This document shows positions 35,774-42,251 of a stretch of 51,612 bases of DNA, one piece after another. Each line of letters begins with the position of its first letter. The stretch's first letter is position 1. The DNA comes from DAIMFL01 sp964372215 (GTDB taxonomy: Bacteria > Pseudomonadota > Alphaproteobacteria > Dongiales > Dongiaceae). Where the stretch lies: positions 1-51,612 of the forward strand of contig CAYJQC010000030.1 in NCBI GenBank assembly GCA_964372215.1, in the 5' to 3' direction. The notes beneath the pieces were generated by a model. That model did not search any database, was not told the origin of the DNA, and worked only from the letters and a program-made list of their open reading frames with translations. A program made the position numbers and the translations under genes.

Positions 35774-36505
35774 ATGGCCCACGCACAGTCTCACGACGAC
35801 CTGCTGTTCCCGGTCGCGCCGGTCGGCGCGCTGATCGGCGTGGTGCTCGAGGCCCTGTCGCGCGCGCCCGGCCACGCGCGCGCCCCCCCCCCCCCCGTCG
35901 CCCCCCCCCCGGCCGGCCGTAAAACCGCGGCCCCCGGGACGCCGTTCGCCGCCGCCCTGCAGGCGATTCATCCGGCGGCCGCGGTCGCCCCGCCGCTGCA
36001 GACCCTGCCGGTCTGCCGCCATCTTCCCGCCGCGCTGGCCGCGGCGCGCGGCGGCGGCGGCACGGCGTTCGCCGATCCGTCGGACAAACTGGCGGCGGAA
36101 GCCTGCTGGACCCAGAACCCGAACTACCGCCGCCAGCCGCCGGGCCCCGACTTCCTGGAGAACTACGGCTACTTCGTCGTGGCCGGCCCGGCCGATGGGC
36201 CGCCGGCCTTCATCGAGACGCCGGCGCTGGCGCTGGGGTTGCTGCTGCTCGGACCCGGGACGCTCTATCCGCCGCACGCCCATCCGGCGGAGGAGCTCTA
36301 CATCCCCCTGGCCGGCGACGGAGAGTGGCAGAAGGGCGATGCAGCCTGGCGGACCGAGCCCGCCGGCGCCGTCATCCATCACCCCGCCGGCGTGAGCCAC
36401 GCGACCCGCGCCGGCAAGACGCCGCTCCTCGCCGCCTATCTCTGGCGCGGCGAGCTGGCGACCTACGCGCGGCTGAGCGGCCAGTCGGCCGATATGCGCC
36501 ATTGA
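35774..36505 (+). CDS. Cupin, dimethylsulfoniopropionate lyase (DddL/DddQ)-like
   Basis: 243 residues. The C-terminal cupin has LGPGTLYPPHAHPAEELY with metal ligands H168, H170 and E174 plus catalytic-type Y176, and H209 in PAGVSHA, the arrangement of DMSP lyases that cleave DMSP to dimethyl sulfide and acrylate. ENYGYFVVAGP and AYLWRGEL also fit. Residues about 37-54 come from a homopolymer-rich patch (35882-35937) and are unreliable, although the frame stays open. Related cupins of other function exist, so DMSP cleavage is a family-based guess. Its stop codon lies inside a tandem duplication that forms the promoter of the next operon. Confidence 0.72.
   Translation: MAHAQSHDDLLFPVAPVGALIGVVLEALSRAPGHARAPPPPVAPPPAGRKTAAPGTPFAAALQAIHPAAAVAPPLQTLPVCRHLPAALAAARGGGGTAFADPSDKLAAEACWTQNPNYRRQPPGPDFLENYGYFVVAGPADGPPAFIETPALALGLLLLGPGTLYPPHAHPAEELYIPLAGDGEWQKGDAAWRTEPAGAVIHHPAGVSHATRAGKTPLLAAYLWRGELATYARLSGQSADMRH
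35882..35937. other. Suspect C-homopolymer patch inside the cupin gene
   Basis: Two long C runs and CGGCCGGCCG lie within otherwise normal coding sequence; the encoded Pro/Ala run is unlike the helical N-domain expected. The texture matches the flanks of the two N gaps and the recN insert. Confidence 0.65.
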
Positions 36506-36530
36506 CGTACATGCGCCATTGACGTATATT
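36494..36530 (+). promoter_or_regulatory. Promoter of the toxin-antitoxin operon in a 17-bp tandem duplication
   Basis: ATGCGCCATTGACGTA occurs at 36494-36509 and again at 36511-36526. The first copy supplies TTGACG (36502-36507), 17 bp from TATATT (36525-36530), a near-consensus promoter. The -35 overlaps the cupin stop TGA (36503-36505). The repeated unit may also be the autoregulatory operator for the HigA-like antitoxin. Confidence 0.6.
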
Positions 36531-36531
36531 T

Positions 36532-36927
36532 ATGCCGCGGATTTTGCACACCGTCGTGGAGACGATGGAGTTCGCGCGGCGCGTTCCAGCCTTGCTAACG
36601 GCCGAGCAGCGGCAGGCGCTGATAGACCATCTCGCTGCGAGGCCGGATGCGGGCGATCCGATCGTCGGGACTGGCGGCGCACGCAAGCTGCGCTGGGCCG
36701 CCAAAGGCCACGGCAAGAGCGGCGGCGTTCGAGTGATCACGTTCTTCAGCGGACCGCGGATTCCAGTGTTTCTGCTTACCCTCTTCGGGAAGAACGAGAA
36801 AGCAAACCTCTCTGCCGCGGAACGGAACGAGCTAAAGAGCATCCTGATTGAGATCGTAGCAGAGTACAGAAGAGGCAGTTCGGAATATGTCCAAGGCCGG
36901 CGAAAGCATCCTGCGCGGCGCTCGTGA
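36532..36927 (+). CDS. RelE/HigB-like toxin
   Basis: 131 residues from ATG 36532, but the predicted transcription start (about 36537) lies after that ATG. A TTG at 36544 gives the family-like N-terminus HTVVETMEFARRVP with a nearly leaderless mRNA, so it is the likelier start. Family blocks: LIDHLAARPDAGD, GTGGARKLRWAAKGHGKSGG, RVITFFSG and LLTLFGKNEKANLS, typical of ribosome-dependent or translation-inhibiting RelE/HigB mRNA interferases. It overlaps the antitoxin gene by 41 bp, toxin first as in higBA. Confidence 0.85.
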   Translation: MPRILHTVVETMEFARRVPALLTAEQRQALIDHLAARPDAGDPIVGTGGARKLRWAAKGHGKSGGVRVITFFSGPRIPVFLLTLFGKNEKANLSAAERNELKSILIEIVAEYRRGSSEYVQGRRKHPARRS

Positions 36928-37174
36928 GGCGCTCGCCTACGCGCGCGGCGCGCGTGACGGTTTCGTGGCGCACGTGCCGAGCCGCATCGACGTTAAGGCG
37001 ATCCGGCGGCGAACCGGCCTGTCGCAACAGAAGTTCGCGGCCCGCTTCGGGTTTGCGCTGTCGGCCCTGCGCAACTGGGAACAAGGTCGGCGTCAGCCTG
37101 ATCCCGCGGCACGTGCCTTCTTGAAGGTTATCGATCGCGAGCCTGAAGCAGTGAGCCGCGCACTGTCGAATTGA
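36887..37174 (+). CDS. HigA-like XRE antitoxin
   Basis: 95 residues: N-terminal segment (SILRGAREALAYARGA) expected to bind the toxin, then an HTH domain IDVKAIRRRTGLSQQKFAARFGF and LRNWEQGRRQPDPAARAFL. Binds and neutralises the upstream toxin and probably represses the shared promoter. The reading-frame overlap with the toxin supports coupling. Confidence 0.87.
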   Translation: MSKAGESILRGAREALAYARGARDGFVAHVPSRIDVKAIRRRTGLSQQKFAARFGFALSALRNWEQGRRQPDPAARAFLKVIDREPEAVSRALSN

Positions 37175-37215
37175 CGGTCACGGCTGGGTGGCACAGGACT
37201 TGTTACTGGGGTCCA

Positions 37216-37557
37216 ATGATGAGCGATCCAGAGGCAATATGGTTCTCCATTTATCTCGTCACGAACAAGATCAACGGGAAACGATACGTTGGCTTCACTG
37301 CGAAGCCATGGAAGCGTCGCTTCGAGGAACATGTCGAGGCAGCAAGAGCGGGTTCTAGACATGCCCTGCACGCGGCCATCAGGAAATATGGCGCGGCGAA
37401 TTTCGAGATTGAACTGGTCGAGTCGGCCCTCGGGCTGAGCGAAGCACAAGACCGCGAAGAACACCTCATTGATCATTACGACACTTATGCTAGCGGAGCG
37501 GGTACGCGAAGGGGCTATAACATGACGCGCGGTGGGGACGAGCCAGACGTTTTCTGA
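37216..37557 (+). CDS. GIY-YIG nuclease domain protein
   Basis: 113 residues (a second ATG follows at once). GIY-YIG core in FSIYLVTNKINGKRYVGFT, with Arg in WKRRFEEHV and a catalytic-type Glu in DREEHLIDHY, ending in GYNMTRGG. It looks like the nuclease module of a free-standing homing endonuclease without its usual DNA-binding tail. Base composition is clearly less GC-rich than the flanks, and it sits just after a toxin-antitoxin pair, so it is likely acquired DNA. Confidence 0.82.
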   Translation: MMSDPEAIWFSIYLVTNKINGKRYVGFTAKPWKRRFEEHVEAARAGSRHALHAAIRKYGAANFEIELVESALGLSEAQDREEHLIDHYDTYASGAGTRRGYNMTRGGDEPDVF

Positions 37558-37643
37558 GCTCAATCGCCAGCAGTCTCCCACATGGTGTTGGCGTGTACAT
37601 TCGTCCGTCACTCTTCCCAACCTCATCTGCTATAACCCGTCCT

Positions 37644-39914
37644 ATGACCGCAGCCGATTCCCTGCACGCGCACGCCGCCTCGCCGGCGGCCCACGCGCCC
37701 TATCTCGCCGGTCTCAATGAGGCCCAGCGCCTGGCGGTCGAGACCGTCGACGGCCCGGTGCTGGTGCTGGCCGGCGCCGGCACCGGCAAGACCCGGGTGC
37801 TGACCACGCGTCTCGCCCATGTGCTGATGACCGGGCGCGCGGCGCCGCACCAGATCCTCGCCGTCACCTTCACCAACAAGGCGGCGCTCGAGATGAAGGA
37901 GCGCATCGCCCATCTGATCGGCCGGCCGGTCGAGGGCTGGTGGCTCGGCACCTTCCATGCGCTCGCCGCGCGCATCCTGCGCCGCCACGCCGAGCTGGTC
38001 GGGCTGAAGCCGAACTTCACCATCCTCGACACCGACGACCAGATCCGCCTGGTGAAGCAGGTGCTGGCCGGCAGGGGAATCGACGACAAGCGCTGGCCGG
38101 CGCGCGCGGTGCTCGGCGTGATCGAGCGCTGGAAGGATCGCGGCCTGACCCCCGACAAGGTCTCGGCGGCCGAACAGGGGGACGTCGCCGACGGCCGCAT
38201 CCGCGACATCTATCGCGCCTATCAGGAGCGGCTCGCCACGCTCAACGCCTGCGATTTCGGCGATTTGATGCTGCACAACCTGATGCTGTTCCAGGGCCAT
38301 GCCGACGTGCTCAAGGGCTACCAGGCGCAGTTCCGCCACCTGCTGGTGGACGAGTACCAGGACACCAACGTGGCGCAGTATCTGTGGCTGCGGCTGCTGG
38401 CCCAGGGCCACAAGAACATCTGCTGCGTCGGCGACGACGACCAGTCGATCTATGGCTGGCGCGGCGCCGAGGTCGGCAACATCCTGAAGTTCGAGCACGA
38501 CTTTCCCGGCGCCCGCATCGTTCGGCTGGAGCGCAACTACCGCTCGACCGCCCATATCCTCGGTGCCGCCTCGGGCCTGATCGCCCAGAACGAGGGCCGG
38601 CTCGGCAAGACCCTGTGGACCGAGGGCAACGACGGCGAGAAGGTCGCGGTGCGCGGGCTGTGGGACGGCGAGGAGGAGGCGCGCTTCGTCGGCGACGAGA
38701 TCGAGGCGCTGCAGCGCCGCGCGGTGCCGCTTGGCCAGATTGCGGTGCTGGTGCGCGCCGGCTTCCAGACCCGCGAGTTCGAGGAGCGCTTCCTGACTCT
38801 CGGGCTGCCCTACCGCGTCATCGGCGGGCCGCGCTTCTACGAGCGTCTGGAGATCCGCGACGCCATCGCCTATCTGCGCCTGATCCACCAGCCGGACGAC
38901 GATCTCGCCTTCGAGCGCATCGCCAACAAGCCGCGCCGCGGCATCGGCGACACCACGCTGCGCACGCTGCACCAGCTCGCGCGCGCCCAGGGCATCTCGC
39001 TGATGGCCGCCGCGGCGCGCCTCGGCGGGACCGACGAGCTGAAGCCGGCGGCGCGGCGCGCGGTCGGCAAGCTGCTGGAGGATATCGCCCGCTGGCGCGG
39101 CTTCGCCGCCAGCACGCCGCATACCGAGCTGACCGAGACCGTGCTCGACGAATCCGGCTACACCGCGATGTGGCAGGCCGACAAGACCCCGGAGGCGCCG
39201 GGCCGGCTTGAGAATCTCAAGGAGCTGGTCACCGCGATGGAGGAGTTCGAGAACCTTGGCGGGTTCCTCGAGCATGTCAGCCTGGTGATGGAGACCACCG
39301 CCAACGCCAGCGGCGACATGGTCAGTCTGATGACCCTGCACGGCGCCAAGGGTCTGGAGTTCGACGTGGTGTTCCTGCCGGGCTGGGAGGAAGGGGTGTT
39401 CCCGCATCAGCGCGCGCTCGACGAGTCCGGCACCGCCGGGCTGGAGGAGGAGCGCCGCCTCGCCTATGTCGGGCTGACCCGCGCGCGCAAACGCGCCTAT
39501 GTCAGCTATGCCGCCAGCCGGCGCATCCACGGCATGTGGCAGCAGGCGCTGCCCTCGCGCTTCGTCGCCGAGCTGCCGGCCGATCACGTCGAGTCGATGT
39601 CGGCGCTGGCCTCGGGCGGCGCGGCCGCGCGCGCCGCCGGCTTCGCCGACTGGGGCGCCGCCAGCTTCCAGGGCCGCGCGTCGGCGGGCGCGCGGGCCCG
39701 CCGCGACGGCCCGCCGATCATCGACGGCGAGGCCCGGGAGGTCGGCGACACGTCGAGGGGCGCCTACGCCGCCGGCGTCCGCGTGTTCCACCGCAAGTTC
39801 GGCTACGGCAAGGTGATCGCCGCCGAGGGCGACAAGCTGGAGATCTCCTTCGACAAGGCCGGCGCCAAGAAAGTGATGGCGAGCTTCGTCGTGCCGGCCG
39901 ACCAGGCGGAGTAG
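37644..39914 (+). CDS. uvrD: ATP-dependent DNA helicase UvrD/PcrA
   Basis: 756-residue SF1A 3'-5' helicase for nucleotide excision and mismatch repair and replication-fork maintenance. Motifs: Q-motif LNEAQRLAV, I AGAGTGKT, Ia TFTNKAALEMKERI, II LLVDEYQDTN, III GDDDQSIYGWRGA, IV VRLERNYRST, V TLHGAKGLEFDVVFLPG, VI RRLAYVGLTRARKRAYV. The C-terminal Tudor-like part (GVRVFHRKFGYGKVIAAEGDK) contacts RNA polymerase in relatives. ATG 37644 is preferred over an upstream in-frame ATG; a TATAAC box only 7 bases upstream would make the mRNA leaderless. Confidence 0.95.
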   Translation: MTAADSLHAHAASPAAHAPYLAGLNEAQRLAVETVDGPVLVLAGAGTGKTRVLTTRLAHVLMTGRAAPHQILAVTFTNKAALEMKERIAHLIGRPVEGWWLGTFHALAARILRRHAELVGLKPNFTILDTDDQIRLVKQVLAGRGIDDKRWPARAVLGVIERWKDRGLTPDKVSAAEQGDVADGRIRDIYRAYQERLATLNACDFGDLMLHNLMLFQGHADVLKGYQAQFRHLLVDEYQDTNVAQYLWLRLLAQGHKNICCVGDDDQSIYGWRGAEVGNILKFEHDFPGARIVRLERNYRSTAHILGAASGLIAQNEGRLGKTLWTEGNDGEKVAVRGLWDGEEEARFVGDEIEALQRRAVPLGQIAVLVRAGFQTREFEERFLTLGLPYRVIGGPRFYERLEIRDAIAYLRLIHQPDDDLAFERIANKPRRGIGDTTLRTLHQLARAQGISLMAAAARLGGTDELKPAARRAVGKLLEDIARWRGFAASTPHTELTETVLDESGYTAMWQADKTPEAPGRLENLKELVTAMEEFENLGGFLEHVSLVMETTANASGDMVSLMTLHGAKGLEFDVVFLPGWEEGVFPHQRALDESGTAGLEEERRLAYVGLTRARKRAYVSYAASRRIHGMWQQALPSRFVAELPADHVESMSALASGGAAARAAGFADWGAASFQGRASAGARARRDGPPIIDGEAREVGDTSRGAYAAGVRVFHRKFGYGKVIAAEGDKLEISFDKAGAKKVMASFVVPADQAE

Positions 39915-39943
39915 CCGCGTGAGCGCGCGACGTCGGAAGGAAT

Positions 39944-40062
39944 CAGCGGCGGCACCCCCCACCCCGACCCTCCCCCGCAAGGGGGGAGGGAGAAGGCGCG
40001 CGACAGCGAATTCGGAATCCCCTCCCCCTCGACGGCGGAGGGATGGGGTGGGGGTAAAGCCC
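39944..40062. repeat. Intergenic palindromic repeat block (copy C)
   Basis: Between uvrD and prmA: CCCTCCCCC (39968-39976) with GGGGGAGGG (39982-39990), then CCCTCCCCCTC...GGAGGGATGGGG, bracketed by CCCCACCCC and GGGGTGGGG. Same family as the blocks near 24940 and 33310. A plus-strand frame runs through it in phase with prmA but encodes only repeat-derived residues. Confidence 0.65.
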
Positions 40063-40080
40063 CAGGCACAGGTCTCGAAG

Positions 40081-40965
40081 GTGAAGTTGTGGACCGTGCG
40101 CGTCCCGGTCGCCACGGAGGCAGCGGCCATGGCGGTCGAGACCGCGCTGGAGCCGCTCGGTCCGCTCGCCCTGTCGAGCTTCGAGATCGACAGTGGTCGC
40201 GCCTGGACCACCGAGGCGCTGTTCGACGCGCGGCCGGCGCTCAAGGGACTGCGCGCGGCGCTGGCGGGCACGGCGGCGCGCGACATCGCCGTCGGGCCGC
40301 TGCCCGACAAGGACTGGGTCGCCGAGAGCCAGCGGGCCCTGGCGCCGATCCGCGCCGGGCGGTTCTACGTCCACGGATCGCACACCGCCGGCGCGCCGCC
40401 GCGCGGCACCACGGCGATCGAGATCGATGCCGGGCTCGCCTTCGGCACCGGCCGGCACGAGACCACGCGCGGCTGCCTGCTGGCGCTGCAGCGGCTGAAG
40501 CGGGCCGGCATGCCGGTTCGCCGGCCGCTCGATCTCGGCACCGGCAGCGGCATCCTGGCGATCGCCATGGCGAAGCTGTGGCGCGTGCCGGTGCTGGCCA
40601 GCGACAACGACCCGCAGGCGACCAAGGTGGCGCGGGAGAACGCGGCGCTGAACGGCGTGGGGGATCTCGTGCGGGTGGTCACCGGCGCCGGCTACGGAGT
40701 GTCGGCGGTGCGCGACGGCGGGTCCTACGACCTCGTCACCGCCAACATCCTGGCGCGACCGCTGATGCGCCTGGCGCCCGGACTGGCGCGCCATCTGGCG
40801 CCACGGGGCGTGGCGCTGCTGTCGGGGCTGCTGGTCGAGCAGGAGGCGATGGTGCTGGACGCCCACGCGCGCCAGGGCTTGGCCCTGCTGTGGCGGCTCC
40901 GGCTCGGCGACTGGTCGGTGCTGGCGGTCGGACGGGCGCCGCGGCGCAAGTGGCCCAAGCGCTAG
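40081..40965 (+). CDS. prmA: Ribosomal protein L11 methyltransferase
   Basis: 294-residue SAM-dependent enzyme that trimethylates ribosomal protein L11. An N-terminal substrate-recognition domain (about 1-110) precedes a Rossmann methyltransferase: GLAFGTGRHETTRGCL, the SAM-binding motif DLGTGSGILAIAMAKL, acidic ASDNDPQA, and TANILARPLMRLAP. GTG 40081 starts KLWTVRVPV as in the family; the longer ATG frame would translate the palindromic repeat. It is the last plus-strand gene before an IS remnant. Confidence 0.9.
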   Translation: MKLWTVRVPVATEAAAMAVETALEPLGPLALSSFEIDSGRAWTTEALFDARPALKGLRAALAGTAARDIAVGPLPDKDWVAESQRALAPIRAGRFYVHGSHTAGAPPRGTTAIEIDAGLAFGTGRHETTRGCLLALQRLKRAGMPVRRPLDLGTGSGILAIAMAKLWRVPVLASDNDPQATKVARENAALNGVGDLVRVVTGAGYGVSAVRDGGSYDLVTANILARPLMRLAPGLARHLAPRGVALLSGLLVEQEAMVLDAHARQGLALLWRLRLGDWSVLAVGRAPRRKWPKR

Positions 40966-41049
40966 ATGTGAGCTTTCAATAGCTTGTCCATTCGGCCCCG
41001 ACCGAGGAAGCTGAAGTTGCTGAAGCTTTAGCGATCCAGGGGGAGACGA

Positions 41050-41207
41050 ATGGACGTCCACGAGAATGCCCGTCTGACGCCGCATAGTCGAGCCGAGCTG
41101 GTTGCGGCGGGTGCTGGCCGAGGGACAGTCGCCCAAGGCCATGGGCTACGGCGTCAGCCTGAAGACGGCCCGTAAATGGGTGGCCGGCTTCCGGGCGGAG
41201 GGCAGCG
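41050..41207 (+). mobile_element. IS481-type transposase N-terminal remnant, frameshifted
   Basis: The ATG at 41050 gives MDVHENARLTPHSRAEL, then an extra base near 41100 shifts to a second frame reading RRVLAEGQSPKAMGYG and LKTARKWVAGFRAEG, the N-terminal helix-turn-helix of IS481-family transposases. The DDE core is absent. The rest of this roughly 390-bp spacer holds only unidentified sequence and the terminator at 41279-41310. Confidence 0.75.
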
Positions 41208-41278
41208 GCGGCGACGCGTCGACCATGGCGGCCAGCCAGGCGCGGGCCTGTTCGACGTCGGAATGCGGCGGCAACGCC

Positions 41279-41310
41279 AAATGAAAACGGCGGCCCGCGA
41301 GGGGCCGCCG
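41279..41310 (-). terminator. Terminator of the triple-DUF1127 gene
   Basis: CGGCGGCCC (41288-41296) and GGGCCGCCG (41302-41310) with a 5-base loop; on the minus strand the stem is followed by TTTTCATTT. It lies 45 bp after the DUF1127 stop. Confidence 0.8.
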
Positions 41311-41355
41311 CTTCCTGGTGCTGGAGGCAATCGGATGGAGGCTTGCGCCTCGGTG

Positions 41356-41994
41356 TTACGCGGCGCGATGCGCGTGGTTGCGGTTGGCCGCCAGCCACAC
41401 CGAGCGGACCGCCAGTTCCTCGGCAACCCAGTCGATGTCGCCGCGCACCAAGCCGATGTCCTCGAGCATGTGATTGTCGAGGGACCGCAGCGCCTTGGCG
41501 GTGGCCCGGCTGCGGCTCCACAGCCGCAGCCCGTGCATCAGGCTGACATCCGCGTCGGCGTCGGCGTCGGCAGCCTCGGCGGAAGCCGTTTCCGGCATTT
41601 CGCCGTCCCAGCCCTGCACCAGGGTCGGGATGTCGGCGCGGCTGATGCCGATGTCGCTCAGCATGCGGTCGTCGAGCCGGCTCAGCTGGCGGAACGCCTC
41701 GTTGCGGCGATGCCAGTGCAGAAGCGGGGCGAACAGGGCGGCCAGCAGGGACGGGCGGGCGCCGCCGGCGGCCTGGTCGGCGATCTCGTCGATCTGCCAA
41801 CGCTGCACGCCGATGTCGCTCAGCATCCGGTCGTCGAGCTGGCTCAGCTCGCGGGCCACGGCGGCGCGCCGCAGCCAACGCTGCAGGGCGGTACCCTTGG
41901 GGCTCGCCGGGGCAAATTTCTCGGTCCGGGCAGTAGAGGCCGGCGACATCGCGCGGCTCAGCTCCACCTTCTCCTTCTCAGTAAAGCAGGTCAT
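41356..41994 (-). CDS. Protein with three DUF1127 motifs
   Basis: 212 residues. Three copies of the DUF1127/YjiS motif: RELSQLDDRMLSDIGVQR (about 48-65), RQLSRLDDRMLSDIGISR (102-119) and KALRSLDNHMLEDIGLVR (168-184), separated by linkers, the last containing an Asp-Ala run (DADADADV). Usual DUF1127 proteins are 45-70 residues with one Arg-rich copy and act in RNA turnover or phosphate and stress responses in alphaproteobacteria. It is a single-gene transcript with its own terminator and a structured leader. The function of a three-copy form is unknown to me. Confidence 0.82.
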   Translation of the reverse strand: MTCFTEKEKVELSRAMSPASTARTEKFAPASPKGTALQRWLRRAAVARELSQLDDRMLSDIGVQRWQIDEIADQAAGGARPSLLAALFAPLLHWHRRNEAFRQLSRLDDRMLSDIGISRADIPTLVQGWDGEMPETASAEAADADADADVSLMHGLRLWSRSRATAKALRSLDNHMLEDIGLVRGDIDWVAEELAVRSVWLAANRNHAHRAA

Positions 41995-42069
41995 GTTTCT
42001 AGTCCGTCTGAAAGAGCCGCCAGCGGCATTGCCGGCGGCTTCGATGGATTACAATATAGGTGAAACGAG

Positions 42070-42118
42070 GCTCCTCCGGGAGCGGAAGTGCTGCATCGCA
42101 GCAATGCATTTTATGCAT
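42070..42118. repeat. Three small hairpins upstream of the DUF1127 gene
   Basis: GCTCC-4-GGAGC (42070-42083), GCTGC-3-GCAGC (42090-42102) and ATGCAT-3-ATGCAT (42104-42118) follow each other in an AT-richer stretch, 76-124 bp before the DUF1127 start. They could be leader RNA structures or protein sites. Confidence 0.45.
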
Positions 42119-42251
42119 AGATTAACGATTAGTTACCCGCTCAGCGCATGGCAAACAAATTACGGCCATCGCGAACAGAACTGGAACATATCATGGCAAT
42201 ATGCGATCCGGTGGGCGTTTTCCTGGTGCTCTGCGGCCCGGCGGGGCCGGC

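Noticed and set aside
39919..40080. Longer prmA starting at ATG 39919
   Set aside because: The added residues are translated from the palindromic spacer repeat; the family begins at the GTG at 40081.
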